A stretch of 64,000 nucleotides of DNA from Cryobacterium sp. SO2 (lineage in GTDB: Bacteria; Actinomycetota; Actinomycetes; Actinomycetales; Microbacteriaceae): NCBI RefSeq assembly GCF_026151165.2, contig NZ_CP117849.1:3472001-3536000 (forward strand), read 5' to 3'. How positions within the stretch are numbered: the first letter of the stretch is position 1; every line of letters starts with the position of its first letter. The notes below the pieces were generated by a model. It was not told the origin of the DNA. It searched no databases and worked only from the letters and a program-made list of their open reading frames with translations. Made by a program: the position numbers and the translations under genes. Shown here one piece after another: positions 51,460-61,338 of this stretch.

Positions 51460-52419
51460 GTGAACGGCCGACTCCCCCAGGCGCTCCTCGCACTGCTGAG
51501 GGACCCCACCGCACTCTCGGCCCGGCTGCGCCTCGAACTGCGGTTACGCGGGCTGCGTGTGCGGTCGCGCTTCGGCACACGCCGGGTCACTGGCGACGCA
51601 GCCGCCGTGGTGAACCTCACGAGCTACGGCCACCGCACCGGGACGGTCTTCTACACGATCGAATCGATCGCCGCCGGCACCGTGCGCCCCCGGCGCCTGA
51701 TCCTCTGGCTGGACGACGCCGAGGTCCTGGCCGACCCGCCGCCCGAACTGCGACGGCTACGCGCGCGCGGCCTCGAGCTTCTGCCCTGCCCGGACTACGG
51801 ACCCCACAAGAAACAGTTCGCGTATGCGAACACCGTGCGCTCCCCCGACCTCCCTCTGGTGGCGGCCGACGACGATGTGCTCTATCCCCGAGCCTGGCTG
51901 GCCGACCTGCTCGCCGGGTACTCCCGGCATCCGGGCGACGTGCACGCCCACCGCACGCACCGGGTCGAGTTCGCCGGCACCGGCCTGGCCCCGTATGCGC
52001 GGTGGAGCGCGGGCACCGGCACCGCGGCCAGCTTCCGCACCTTCTGCACCGGGGTGTCCGGCATCCTCTACCCGCCGGCCCTGCTTCGAGCGCTCGCGGC
52101 GGAGGGTGACGCCTTCAGGCGCCTTGCGCCCTGGGCAGACGACGTTTGGGTGCATTCGGTCATGGTGCGGCACGGGTTCCGCGCGCGCCAGGTGGCGGCG
52201 CGGCAGGCCGAGTACCCGGCCGTGCCAGGCACCCAGCGCGGCACGCTGTACGGACGCAATGTGCGGGACGGCGGCAACGACGCCCAGATCCTCGCCTGCT
52301 TCGGCGAGGCCGAGCTGCGCCGGATGCTGGAGGATGCCGGCGGGCCCGGCGAGCGGACGCCCGCCGAGTCCGAGTCCGGGGCCCAGAGCCCCGACGCTCC
52401 CGGCAGCCATGTCCGATAG
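51460..52419 (+). CDS. Glycosyltransferase-like protein (GT-A, DDD motif)
   Basis: 319 residues from GTG 51460 (GGGAGG 9 nt upstream); an ORF extension upstream lacks conserved character. Motifs: VVNLTSYGHRTGTVFYTIESI, RPRRLILWLDDAEVL, CPDYGPHKKQFAY, then PLVAADDDVLYPRAWLADL with the aspartate triad expected to hold the metal and nucleotide sugar, and TFCTGVSGILYPPALL with PWADDVWVHSVMVRHG. I place it as a GT-A-type transferase without firm family assignment. It overlaps the next gene by 11 nt. Confidence 0.72.
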   Translation: MNGRLPQALLALLRDPTALSARLRLELRLRGLRVRSRFGTRRVTGDAAAVVNLTSYGHRTGTVFYTIESIAAGTVRPRRLILWLDDAEVLADPPPELRRLRARGLELLPCPDYGPHKKQFAYANTVRSPDLPLVAADDDVLYPRAWLADLLAGYSRHPGDVHAHRTHRVEFAGTGLAPYARWSAGTGTAASFRTFCTGVSGILYPPALLRALAAEGDAFRRLAPWADDVWVHSVMVRHGFRARQVAARQAEYPAVPGTQRGTLYGRNVRDGGNDAQILACFGEAELRRMLEDAGGPGERTPAESESGAQSPDAPGSHVR

Positions 52420-53797
52420 GCGCCGGCGGCAGCGCCCGGAGCCGCCCGGCCCGGCGGTCACCTCCGTATCGAGCGGCCCGGGCCGGCGCTCAGGCGCGCT
52501 GTCGCGCAATATGTCGATCGCGCTCGTCGGCAACGCCTTCCCGCCCCTCGTCGCGTTGTTCTCCGGCCCGATCCTCGCCCAGGCCCTCGGCGTCGCCGGG
52601 CGAGGCGAGGTCGCCGCCGCCACGGCACCGCTGGCCCTGGTGGTGACCCTGGCCACCTTCGGGGTGCCCGAGGCCGTGACCTGGGCGGTCGCCCGGTCGC
52701 CACAGCTGGCCAGGAACGCGGCGCGCCGGGGGCTGTTGCTGCTCACGGCCGCCGGCATCGTGGCGATGACCGCGGTCTTCGTGAGCGCGCCCTGGTTGAG
52801 CGGCGGCTCTCCGGCCGTGGCCCAGCTGATCCTCGTGGCCTCCCTCGCCATCGTGCCCAACCTGCTCGTAGGGGTGCTGCGCGGTGTGGCCGCCGCCACC
52901 CAGAGTTGGCGGCTGGTGGCGACCGAACGCATCCTCACCTCGTCACTGCGGCTGGTCGTGCTCATCCCGTTCTGGCTGACCGGCACGCTGACCCCGCTGG
53001 TGGCCACCCTCACGGTGGCCGTGATGCCCGTGGCCGGTGCCTTCGTCTACCTGGGCCGGATGCGCAGCCTGCCGCCGGCACTGGCCGAGGTGCCGCGGAT
53101 GGCGCGCACGAGCGGACTGCTGGGCTACGGCGTGCGGGTGTGGGTGGGGTCGCTCTCCGGCATGCTGCTCTCCCGAATCGACCAGGTGCTGATGACCCCG
53201 CTGGCCGGCACCTATCAACTGGGGCTCTACGTGGTGGCGGTGAGCGTGAGCGAACTGCCTCTGATCATCAACCAGGCCGTGCGCGACGTGACCTTCGTCA
53301 GCGACGCCGCCGAATCGGTGGATGAGAGGCTGAGCTCCTCAGCCCGCATCTCCACATTCCTCTGCGGCGTGGCCGCCCTCGTGCTCGGCGTGAGCATGCT
53401 CTGGTGGCTGCCGTTCCTGTTCGGCGATGGCTTCAGGGACTCTCTGCCCGTTGCGGCGGTGCTGCTGGTCGCCGTCGTGCTCGGCACACCGGGCTCGATC
53501 GGCGGCTCCGGGCTCAGCGCGCGGGGCAGGCCGGGCCTCCGCAGCCTCAGCCTCACCATCGCCTGCCTGGTCAACATCGGGCTACTTGTGCTGTGGGCGC
53601 CGATCTGGGGAGCCATGGGGGCGGCCCTGGCGACCCTGGTGGGCAACCTGCTCTCCAGCAACCTCAACCTGGTGTTCCTGGCGCGGGCGTTCGGGATCAA
53701 CCCGCTCAGCTTCTACGGCCTGCGCCGGCGCGACCTGGCCACCCTCGCGAGGTACGCCCGCCGTTCGGCCGACAGGCTGGCCCGCCGACAGCGTTGA
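52409..53797 (+). CDS. Oligosaccharide flippase, Wzx-like (candidate 2)
   Basis: 462 residues from ATG 52409, overlapping the preceding gene by 11 nt. A basic/Pro-rich leader (~30) is followed by 12-14 membrane segments. The first (NMSIALVGNAFPPLVALFSGPILAQALGVAGRGEVAAA) carries the polysaccharide-flippase signature, and ISRIDQVLMTPL-like charged residues occur mid-membrane (SRIDQVLMTPLAG). It is the second Wzx-type protein in the locus (the other is 14077-15606). Last gene of the polysaccharide region. Confidence 0.87.
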   Translation: MSDRRRRQRPEPPGPAVTSVSSGPGRRSGALSRNMSIALVGNAFPPLVALFSGPILAQALGVAGRGEVAAATAPLALVVTLATFGVPEAVTWAVARSPQLARNAARRGLLLLTAAGIVAMTAVFVSAPWLSGGSPAVAQLILVASLAIVPNLLVGVLRGVAAATQSWRLVATERILTSSLRLVVLIPFWLTGTLTPLVATLTVAVMPVAGAFVYLGRMRSLPPALAEVPRMARTSGLLGYGVRVWVGSLSGMLLSRIDQVLMTPLAGTYQLGLYVVAVSVSELPLIINQAVRDVTFVSDAAESVDERLSSSARISTFLCGVAALVLGVSMLWWLPFLFGDGFRDSLPVAAVLLVAVVLGTPGSIGGSGLSARGRPGLRSLSLTIACLVNIGLLVLWAPIWGAMGAALATLVGNLLSSNLNLVFLARAFGINPLSFYGLRRRDLATLARYARRSADRLARRQR

Positions 53798-53816
53798 GCG
53801 CCGCCGGCGGGGCCGG

Positions 53817-54773
53817 TCACCCGGCGAAGCGGTCGGTGGCGTCCAACAGGGCCGCGCGGATGCCGGGCTCCTCGAACGAGTGGCCGGCATCGGGGATCAT
53901 CTGGAAGTCGGCCTCTGGCCAGGCCTTGTGCAGGGCCCAGGCGGTGAACGCCGGGGTGCACATGTCGTAGCGGCCCTGCACGATGGCCCCGGGGATGTCC
54001 CGCAGCTTGTGCGCGTCGCGGATCAGCTGCTCCGGCTCGAACCAGCCCTTGTTCATGAAGTAGTGGTTCTCGATGCGGGCGAACGCCACGGCGAAGGCCG
54101 GTTCGGTGAACCGTTCGATGGTCTCCGGGTGCTGGAGCAGGGTGATGGTGGAGGACTCCCAGGTGGACCAGGCGACGCCGGCCCGTTCCCGCACTGACTG
54201 GTCTGGATCGTGCAGCAGCCGGCTGTACGCCTCGATGAGGCGGCCGCGTTCGTCGACGGGAACCGGGGCGATGAAGCCCTCCCACAGGTCCGGGTAGATC
54301 GCCGCGGCGCCGCCCTCGTAGAACCAGTCCAGCTCGATGGGACGCAGGGTGAAGATGCCGCGCAGCACAAGCTCGGTGACCTTGTCCGGGTGGGTCTCGG
54401 CGTAGGCCAGGCCCAGCGAGCTGCCCCAGGATCCGCCGCAGACCAGCCAGCGCTCGATGCCGAGGTGTTCGCGGAGGCGCTCGATGTCGGCGACCAGGTG
54501 CCAGGTGGTGTTCGCGGTCAGGTCGGCATCCGGCGCGCTGGCGTGCGGGGTGCTCCGGCCGCAGCCGCGCTGGTCGAAGAGCACGATGCGGTACTTCTCC
54601 GGGTCGAACACCCGCCGCTGGGTGGGGCTGGACGCACCGCCCGGCCCGCCGTGCAGGTACACGGCGGGCTTGCCGTTCGGGTTGCCTGACACCTCGTAGT
54701 AGAGGGTGTGGCCGTCACCGACGTCGAGCATGCCGGTGTCGTACGGTTCGATCTCTGGGTAGAACTCTCTCAT
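53817..54773 (-). CDS. pip: Prolyl aminopeptidase (proline iminopeptidase)
   Basis: 318 residues, usual length. Alpha/beta-hydrolase: oxyanion-hole HGGPGG at 41-46, DQRGCGRS at ~67-74, nucleophile Ser115 in GGSWGSSL, acid Asp270 in GRYDMCTP, base His298 in DAGHSF. A helical cap lies between. It removes N-terminal proline from peptides in the cytoplasm. It is not related to the polysaccharide genes and marks the start of the housekeeping flank. Confidence 0.95.
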   Translation of the reverse strand: MREFYPEIEPYDTGMLDVGDGHTLYYEVSGNPNGKPAVYLHGGPGGASSPTQRRVFDPEKYRIVLFDQRGCGRSTPHASAPDADLTANTTWHLVADIERLREHLGIERWLVCGGSWGSSLGLAYAETHPDKVTELVLRGIFTLRPIELDWFYEGGAAAIYPDLWEGFIAPVPVDERGRLIEAYSRLLHDPDQSVRERAGVAWSTWESSTITLLQHPETIERFTEPAFAVAFARIENHYFMNKGWFEPEQLIRDAHKLRDIPGAIVQGRYDMCTPAFTAWALHKAWPEADFQMIPDAGHSFEEPGIRAALLDATDRFAG

Positions 54774-54841
54774 GCTTCGAGCCTACGGCCCGGCCCCGCT
54801 GCGGCGCCCGCGGCTCGCCATCAGCCGACTGCCGGCGCCCG

Positions 54842-55672
54842 CTACGCGTCGCGGCGCTTGAGCAGCACGGCCGCGCCGGCCAGGGACACGGCCACCCAGC
54901 CCAGCACGATGAGAACGTTCTGCCACACCTCGAACCCGGCCGAGCCGAGATCGAGGCCGAAGCTGGCCAGGCCGGCGTTGGAAAGCAGGTACGGCGACAG
55001 GTCGGTGGCCCACTGGGCCGGGATCATCGACAGCACGATCGGGAGCAGCAGGATGACGCCGAGGGCCGCGGCGATGCCGCCGGCGCTGCCGCGCAGGATG
55101 GCGCCGACACCGAGAGCGAAGACCGACACCAGGGCGAGGTAGAGGGCTCCGCCGAGCAGGGGCAGCAGCAGGTCCGGGTCGGTGAGTGCGGCACTGATGC
55201 CCTTGCCCGCCAGGATCGGCGCGGCCACGAAGAAGGACCCGACGGTGCTGATCAGGCCGACGACGAAGGTGCAGACGAAGATCACCACGGCCTTGGCGGC
55301 CAGCACCGGCAGCCGCTGCGGAGTGGCGGTGATGCTCGACCGGATCATGCCGGTGCTGTACTCGCCGCTGATGGCGAGCACACCGAGTACCGCGACGACG
55401 AGCTGGCCGAAGAAGACGCCGAAGGTGGCCGCCTGGGCGAGGAAGGTGGCCTGGGCGGCGGCGGGGACCTCGGTGCCGGCGAGGTCGAGGGAAGCCGACA
55501 TGAGCGCGGCCATGCCGAACGAGATCACGATGACCGTGGCATACGACCAGATCGTGGAACGAACCGAGCGCAGCTTGATCCACTCGGAGCGCAGGATCCC
55601 GCCGAAACTCAGGCCGGATCCGGCCGGGACGAACTCGTGGACGGGGGCGGATACCGGGGCGATCGTGGTCAT
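54842..55672 (-). CDS. ABC transporter permease (ABC-2 type)
   Basis: 276 residues with six predicted membrane segments (VRSTIWSYATVIVISFGMAALMSA, GVFFGQLVVAVLGVLAISGEY, VVIFVCTFVVGLISTVGSFFVA and others), typical of ABC-2 permeases with the GEYSTGMIRSS motif. It pairs with the ATPase directly upstream (ATGA overlap). Substrate unknown; such Gram-positive pairs often export peptides, lipids or drugs. Confidence 0.9.
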   Translation of the reverse strand: MTTIAPVSAPVHEFVPAGSGLSFGGILRSEWIKLRSVRSTIWSYATVIVISFGMAALMSASLDLAGTEVPAAAQATFLAQAATFGVFFGQLVVAVLGVLAISGEYSTGMIRSSITATPQRLPVLAAKAVVIFVCTFVVGLISTVGSFFVAAPILAGKGISAALTDPDLLLPLLGGALYLALVSVFALGVGAILRGSAGGIAAALGVILLLPIVLSMIPAQWATDLSPYLLSNAGLASFGLDLGSAGFEVWQNVLIVLGWVAVSLAGAAVLLKRRDA

Positions 55673-56631
55673 CGGACACTCTCCTGCAGGTCGGCGGCCG
55701 TGTGCGCGGCGGCGGGGTCTTCTGGGGCGCCGCCGGTGCGGTACTCCACGTCGTTCTGGGTGAGGGCCATGTAGGCCTCCTCGAGGGACGCGCTGATCGG
55801 CGTCAGTTCGTGCAGGGCGATGCCCGCCCTGGCAGCCTGGTTGCCGATCTCAGCGGCTGAGACCCCCACGATCTCGAGCAGGTCGGTCTCGGTGCGGGTG
55901 ACGGTGACGTCGGGGCGCGCGAACAGCTCCGCGAGTTCGGGAGCGTACGGGGTGCGCACCCGCACGGTCTTGCGGGTGGCGGCGCCGATCAGTTCGGCCA
56001 CAGGGGCATCCGCGATCACCCGGCCGCGGCCGAGCACGATGAGGTGGTCGGCAGTGACGGCCATCTCGCTCATCAGGTGCGAGGAGAGCATGATGGTGCG
56101 GCCCTCCCCGGCGAGCTGGCGGACGAGCTGGCGCACCCACTGCACGCCCTCGGGGTCGAGCCCGTTGACGGGTTCGTCGAGGATCAGAGTGGCGGGATCG
56201 CCGAGCAGGGCCGCGGCGATGCCGAGCCGTTGCCCCATGCCAAGCGAGAAGCCGCCGACGCGTTTGCGGGCCACCGATTCGAGGCCGGTCAGTTCGATGA
56301 CCTCCTTGACCCGGCTGGCCGGGATGGCATGGGTCGCGGCCATGGCGAGCAAGTGGTTGTAGGCGCTGCGCCCGGTGTGGATGGCCTTGGCGTCGAGTAG
56401 CACGCCCACCTCCCGGAGGGGCGCCTTGTGCTCGCGGTACTGCTTGCCGTTGACGGTGACCGATCCGTGGCTGGGCCTGTCCAGGCCCACGATCATGCGC
56501 ATGGTGGTGGACTTGCCCGCGCCGTTCGGGCCGAGGAACCCCGTCACCCGGCCGGGCTGCACCGTGAAGTCGATGCCGTCGACCGCGGTCTTGGTTCCGT
56601 AGCGTTTGGTCAGGGATTGTGCCTGGATCAT
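55669..56631 (-). CDS. ABC transporter ATP-binding protein
   Basis: 320 residues. Walker A GPNGAGKST at ~37, Q-loop region, signature FSLGMGQRLGIAAALLGDP (LGMGQ in place of LSGGQ, common in this family), Walker B ATLILDEPVNGLDPEG, H-loop SSHLMSEM. A C-terminal ~90-residue extension has DUF4162-like features. It drives the downstream permease, and the two form a two-gene operon. Confidence 0.93.
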   Translation of the reverse strand: MIQAQSLTKRYGTKTAVDGIDFTVQPGRVTGFLGPNGAGKSTTMRMIVGLDRPSHGSVTVNGKQYREHKAPLREVGVLLDAKAIHTGRSAYNHLLAMAATHAIPASRVKEVIELTGLESVARKRVGGFSLGMGQRLGIAAALLGDPATLILDEPVNGLDPEGVQWVRQLVRQLAGEGRTIMLSSHLMSEMAVTADHLIVLGRGRVIADAPVAELIGAATRKTVRVRTPYAPELAELFARPDVTVTRTETDLLEIVGVSAAEIGNQAARAGIALHELTPISASLEEAYMALTQNDVEYRTGGAPEDPAAAHTAADLQESVR

Positions 56632-56832
56632 CCGGTTCCTCTTCCCATCGGGTGGGGAGCGGACGCACGCCGCGTCGACCCCACAGACGAGACTAGGGCG
56701 GCCGGCCGGGCGCTCGCATCCGTCGAGCGGATGGTTACCGGCCGCTCCGTCTCATCCTCCGGTCCCCCCTCCCCCCAGTCCGGGTGCCGTGAGCACGCGG
56801 GCGAGGGCTCGGGTGCGAGGTGGGCGCCGGGG

Positions 56833-58932
56833 TCAGGGCCGGCCGGCGGGTTTTTCGGGGACGGGGGCGGTGCCGGCGGCGCGCTGGGCCCGGTAGTAGT
56901 CACGGGCTTCGATCTGGCGGTCGCGCTCGGCTCCGCTGGCGATGGGCGCCCGCAGGTGCTCGGGGGCGTAGCCGAACGCGTCGACGAGGTCGAGCGCGTG
57001 CGGGCGCAGCCGGGCGATGATGCGGTCGATGTACGCCGTGACGGCGAGCGCCCGCTTGGCGGAGAGCCGGCCGTTGATGAGGTACCAGGCGGCATGTTCC
57101 TCGATCAGGCGGAGCCCGAAGAGGTCGCGCAGCCAGGTGAGCACCTGGCGGGTGCCCACGTGCGTTGTGCTCTCCACAGCCCGGGTGAACGCCTCCCACT
57201 GCAGCAACTCGGCGTGCGCTCGGGCGGCCTCGATCAGCTCGTTCTGATGCGAGTTGAAGAGGTCGGCCGCCTGCTTCTTGGGCAACTTGCTGGCATGCCG
57301 CAGCGCCTGGGCGATGCCCGCGATCATGGTCTCGACCCTGTCGGTGAGGAGCGCCCGCTGGGTGCCGGTCTCGCGCAGCTGGCCGACACTGCGGGCCGTG
57401 GAACCGAAGTCGGCGACGGATTGGCCGAGGGTGCGCAGACCCGTGCCGTGGTACGCGCGCCCGGCGGTCTGCTGCACAACGTAGCGGGCGAGTGCCCCGG
57501 CGTCAGCGCCGGCGAACTTGCGGTTGTAGTCGGTGAGCAGGCGCTTGGCCACGAGCTGGAGCAGCACGTTGTTGTCGCCCTCGAAGGTGGCGTACACGTC
57601 GAGGTCGGCGCGCAACCCCACGAGCCGGTTCTCGGCGAGGAACCCGGCACCGCCGCAGGCCTCCCTGGCCTCCTGGAGGGTGTCAAGGGCGTTCCAGGTG
57701 GAGAGTGGTTTGAGGGCCGCGGCGAGGGTTTCCAGGTCTTGCCTGTCGATATCCGTGGCCGCGGCGCCGCTGAAGACCTGGTCGAACTTGACCAGGAACT
57801 CGTCGTGCGCGAAGGTCTGCGCGTAGGCGGTGGCCAGGCGCGGGATGAGCCGGCGCTGGTGCCGTTGGTAGTCGAGGATGACCTCTTCGTCGGTGGGGCT
57901 GCCGGCTGTGAACTGGCGGCGTTCGCTGCCGTAGCGGATGGCGATGGTGAGGGCGAGGGCGGACGCCTGGGTGGCGGCGCCGTCGAGGGAGACCCGGCCC
58001 TGCACGAGGGTACCGAGCATGGTGAAGAAGCGCCGGCCCGGGCTGCCGATCGGGCTGGTGTAGCTGCCGTCGACGGCGACGTCGCCGTACCGGTTGAGCA
58101 GGTTCTCGCGGGGAACGCGTACCGCATCGAAGTGGAGCCGGCCGTTGTCGATGCCGTTCAGGCCGCCCTTGAGGCCGTCGTCTTCGCCGCCGACGCCGGG
58201 CAGGAAAGCCCCGGTCTCATCGCGGAGCGGCACGTAGAAGGCGTGCACGCCGTGGTTGACGCCCAGGGTGATCAGCTGGGCGAACACGACGGCGGCGGTG
58301 CCGTCGATGGCCGCGTTGCCGAGATAGTCCTTCCAGGCGGCCCGGAACGGGGTGTGCAGCACGAAGTCGCCGGCCTCCACGTCGAAGGTGGCCGTGGTGC
58401 CGATGGCGGAGACGTCGGAGCCGTGCCCGGTCTCGGTCATCGCGAAGACGCCGGGGACCTCGAGGCTCATGATGCCGGGCAGCCACTTCTCGTGGTGCGC
58501 TGTGGTGCCCAGGTGCAGCACGGCCGCGCCGAAGAGGCCCCACTGTACGCCGGCCTTGATCTGCAGGCTCGGGTCGGCTGTGACGAGCTCTTCGAACCCG
58601 GCGATGTTGCCGCCATGATCGTCGGCGCCGCCGAGGGCCGTGGGGAACGCGCGGTGCACGTGGCCGTTGCCGGCGAGGATCTTGAGCTGCTCGAGCACGC
58701 GCAGGCGGTGGTCCACCATCGACTGCCCTTCGATGCGCTGCAGGTCGGGCCGGGCGGTGAGTTCGCGGGCCTTCAGGCGAACGTCGGCCCAGGTGCCGAG
58801 CAGCGTGTGGCTGAGCGCGGGCAGGTCGATGCGCGGGGCATCCGGGTCACCTGCGACCCGCACGGGGCCGGTGTTCGTGTCGACCGCGTCTGGGCGGGCG
58901 GGAGTGGGGCGCTGGGCAGTGTCAACCATCAT
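56833..58932 (-). CDS. Acyl-CoA oxidase/dehydrogenase family protein
   Basis: 699 residues from ATG 58932 (a second ATG at once downstream; AAGGA upstream). Acyl-CoA oxidase layout: an N-terminal helical part, FAMTETGHGSDVSAIGTTATFD (the FAD/substrate middle domain) near 165-186, FRAAWKDYLGNAA, LVQGRVSLDGAATQASALALTIAIRYGSERRQF near 322-354, and a long C-terminal helical domain with EACGGAGFLAENRL. It oxidises acyl-CoA to enoyl-CoA, with FAD, in lipid breakdown. It is alone on its strand and no catalytic residue was assigned with certainty. Confidence 0.88.
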   Translation of the reverse strand: MMVDTAQRPTPARPDAVDTNTGPVRVAGDPDAPRIDLPALSHTLLGTWADVRLKARELTARPDLQRIEGQSMVDHRLRVLEQLKILAGNGHVHRAFPTALGGADDHGGNIAGFEELVTADPSLQIKAGVQWGLFGAAVLHLGTTAHHEKWLPGIMSLEVPGVFAMTETGHGSDVSAIGTTATFDVEAGDFVLHTPFRAAWKDYLGNAAIDGTAAVVFAQLITLGVNHGVHAFYVPLRDETGAFLPGVGGEDDGLKGGLNGIDNGRLHFDAVRVPRENLLNRYGDVAVDGSYTSPIGSPGRRFFTMLGTLVQGRVSLDGAATQASALALTIAIRYGSERRQFTAGSPTDEEVILDYQRHQRRLIPRLATAYAQTFAHDEFLVKFDQVFSGAAATDIDRQDLETLAAALKPLSTWNALDTLQEAREACGGAGFLAENRLVGLRADLDVYATFEGDNNVLLQLVAKRLLTDYNRKFAGADAGALARYVVQQTAGRAYHGTGLRTLGQSVADFGSTARSVGQLRETGTQRALLTDRVETMIAGIAQALRHASKLPKKQAADLFNSHQNELIEAARAHAELLQWEAFTRAVESTTHVGTRQVLTWLRDLFGLRLIEEHAAWYLINGRLSAKRALAVTAYIDRIIARLRPHALDLVDAFGYAPEHLRAPIASGAERDRQIEARDYYRAQRAAGTAPVPEKPAGRP

Positions 58933-59136
58933 TGGTCCTTACGTCTACGCGCGGCTGGGGAGTGTTCGACCACGTTAGGTCGAGCGGCTCCCGCGCGGAA
59001 ATAGTGCGTGACGGGGCTACAAAGGTGGGTGCGACGCCGCGCCCTCGGACTGTAGCTCTTCTACAAGGACGCGGTGCCTGCACCTACCATGGGCGACAAA
59101 GACGATCCCCGCAGCATCGACGGGCGGCCCGGCCGG

Positions 59137-61191
59137 TCAGGCGTTTGCCGCGACGACCTCGAGCAGCGCCTCGCCGTAGGACTCGAGCTTCTTGGCGCCC
59201 ACCCCGGTGATTCCGTCGAGGTCGGCCACGGTGCGCGGCTTGGCGGCCGCGACGGCGATCAGGGTGGCGTCGCCGAAGACGACGTAGGCGGGAACGCCCT
59301 GCTCCCTGGCGGTGGTGCTGCGCCAGGCACGGAGAGCCTGGAAGAGGGTCTCCTGCTCGGCGCTGAGCTCGGCGAGCCCGGCCTTGGCGGTGGCGGCGCG
59401 GGCGGCGGGGGTGCGCTTGACGGGCCGGTCGGGTTCGCTGCGCAGCTGAACGGTGCGGTTGCCGGCGAGCACCTCTGCGGCGGCCTCGGTGAGGATCAGG
59501 GTGCCGTACTCGCCGGAGGTGGCGATGAAACCCTGGGCGAGCAGCTGCCGCACCACGCCGCGCCACTGCTGGTCGGTGAGGTCGGCGCCGATGCCCCACG
59601 TGGCCAGCTGGTCATGGCTGTGCTGGGTGGTGCGCGGCGTGGTCTTGCCGCGCAGGATGTCGATGAGCTGGCCGGCACCGAAGCGCTGGTTGCGCTCCCG
59701 CAACAGCCGCACGATCGTGGAGAGCAGCTTCTGGGCGGGTACGGTGCCGTCCCAGGCCTCTGGCGGCGTGAGGCAGGTGTCGCAGTTGCCGCACGGCTCG
59801 CTGGCCTGGCCGAAGTAGCGCAGCAGGTTGACCCGCCGGCAGTGCACGGTCTCGCAGAGCGCGAGCATGGCGTCCAGGTGCGCGCTCATCTTGCGGCGGT
59901 GGGCGAGGTCACCGGGCGACTCGTCGATCATGCGGCGCTGCTGCACGACGTCTTGCAGCCCGTAGGCGAGCCAGCCGGTGGAGGGCAGGCCGTCGCGGCC
60001 GGCCCGGCCGGTCTCCTGGTAGTAGCCCTCGACGGACTTGGGCAGGTCGATGTGCGCGACGAAGCGCACATCCGGCTTGTCGATGCCCATGCCGAACGCG
60101 ATCGTGGCGACGATGATGACGCCCTCTTCACGGAGGAACCGCGACTGGGTGCGGGCGCGCAGACCCTGGTCGAGGCCCGCGTGGTAGGGGTAGGCGTTGA
60201 GGCCGTTGGCGCGCAGGAAATCGGCGGTCTGCTCGACGGTCTTGCGGCTGAGCGCGTAGACGATGCCGGCGTCGGTGGGGTGCTCGGTCTTGATGAAGCT
60301 GAGCAGCTGCTTGCGGGGTTCGTTCTTGCCCACGATGCGGTACTGGATGTTGGGCCGGTCGAAGCTGGCGACGAAGTGCTGCGCCTCGCCCATCTGCAGG
60401 CGCTCGGTGAGCTCCTTGTGGGTGGCGTCGGTGGCCGTGGCGGTGAGCGCGATGCGCGGCACGTCGGGCCAGCGGTCGGCGAGCTCGGACAGTGCCAGGT
60501 AATCGGGGCGGAAGTCGTGCCCCCATTGGGAGACACAGTGTGCCTCGTCGATGGCGAACAGGGCGATGGTGCCGCGGTCGAGGAAACGTTTGGTGGCCTC
60601 GTTGCTCAACCGCTCGGGGGCGACGTAAAGCAGGTCGAGGTTGCCGGCGAGGTAGTCCCGTTCCACCTGGCTGCGGGCGGCGGAGTCCTGGCTGGAGTTG
60701 AGGAACGCGGCGCGCACGCCGACGAGGGTGAGCGCATCCACCTGGTCTTGCATGAGCGCGATCAGCGGGGAGATGACGATGCCGGTGCCCTCGCGCACGA
60801 GCGACGGGATCTGGTAGCAGAGGCTCTTACCGCCACCGGTGGGCATCAGCACGACGGCGTCGCCACCATTGATGAGCTGGTCGATGATCTGCGCCTGCTC
60901 GCCACGGAACGAGTCGTAGCCGAACACCGTGTGCAGAGCCTCGGCCGCGGTGGCGAATTTGGCTGTGGCGCGCTTGGGCGGCGGCGGGGCGAGGAGGGTG
61001 GCGCCGCCGGCGGGCGGGCCATAGTCGCCGAAGTCGACCGGTCCGGAACCGGCAGGGCCGGAGGCACCGGGCCTGGCGGCAGGCTGGCTGGAGCCGCCCT
61101 GACCGTAGGGGTCTGGGGGCGGTGGGGCATCGAAGTCGTCCGGTGGCTCGAACTCGTCAGGATCCCACGGTATCTCGGCGTTCCAACTCAC
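59137..61191 (-). CDS. recQ: ATP-dependent DNA helicase RecQ
   Basis: 684 residues. An acidic Pro-rich leader (~75) comes first. Walker A MPTGGGKS with Lys122, DEAH at 215-218 followed by CVSQWGHDFR (RecQ-specific), helicase C domain with GIVYALSRKTVE and GMGIDKPDVRFVAHIDLPKSVEGYYQETGRAGRDG. Zn-binding cysteines are in the RQC region (ALCETVHCRR, CGNCDTC). The HRDC domain is at the C terminus (~600-684, TVADLDGITGVGAKKLESYG). It is a 3'-5' helicase acting in recombination and repair. Its start faces a repeat-containing gap. Confidence 0.95.
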   Translation of the reverse strand: MSWNAEIPWDPDEFEPPDDFDAPPPPDPYGQGGSSQPAARPGASGPAGSGPVDFGDYGPPAGGATLLAPPPPKRATAKFATAAEALHTVFGYDSFRGEQAQIIDQLINGGDAVVLMPTGGGKSLCYQIPSLVREGTGIVISPLIALMQDQVDALTLVGVRAAFLNSSQDSAARSQVERDYLAGNLDLLYVAPERLSNEATKRFLDRGTIALFAIDEAHCVSQWGHDFRPDYLALSELADRWPDVPRIALTATATDATHKELTERLQMGEAQHFVASFDRPNIQYRIVGKNEPRKQLLSFIKTEHPTDAGIVYALSRKTVEQTADFLRANGLNAYPYHAGLDQGLRARTQSRFLREEGVIIVATIAFGMGIDKPDVRFVAHIDLPKSVEGYYQETGRAGRDGLPSTGWLAYGLQDVVQQRRMIDESPGDLAHRRKMSAHLDAMLALCETVHCRRVNLLRYFGQASEPCGNCDTCLTPPEAWDGTVPAQKLLSTIVRLLRERNQRFGAGQLIDILRGKTTPRTTQHSHDQLATWGIGADLTDQQWRGVVRQLLAQGFIATSGEYGTLILTEAAAEVLAGNRTVQLRSEPDRPVKRTPAARAATAKAGLAELSAEQETLFQALRAWRSTTAREQGVPAYVVFGDATLIAVAAAKPRTVADLDGITGVGAKKLESYGEALLEVVAANA

Positions 61192-61270
61192 CCGCCAACT
61201 CTACCCGCGCCCGCCGACGCCGCCGGGCTCGGAGGGAACTGTGGAACGAGCCCGCGGTCGGTCCGTCCCA

Positions 61271-61326
61271 CGAAAGCGGTGGAGTGGTCACCTCGTTTCG
61301 GTGGGGCACCCATTGCACCGCTTTCG
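61271..61326. repeat. REP-like palindromic repeat, copy 1 (imperfect)
   Basis: CGAAAGCGGTG at 61271-61281 and CACCGCTTTCG at 61316-61326 form the outer arms; the inner sequence (TCACC...GGTGG) can also pair. It is the most divergent of four related elements and stands 12 nt from copy 2. Confidence 0.8.
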
Positions 61327-61338
61327 CGGACCGCACCT

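Noticed and set aside
56428..59004. 858-codon plus-strand open frame opposite the acyl-CoA oxidase gene
   Set aside because: Antisense shadow of a well-supported gene; composition rich in Gly/Val/Glu with no family motif.
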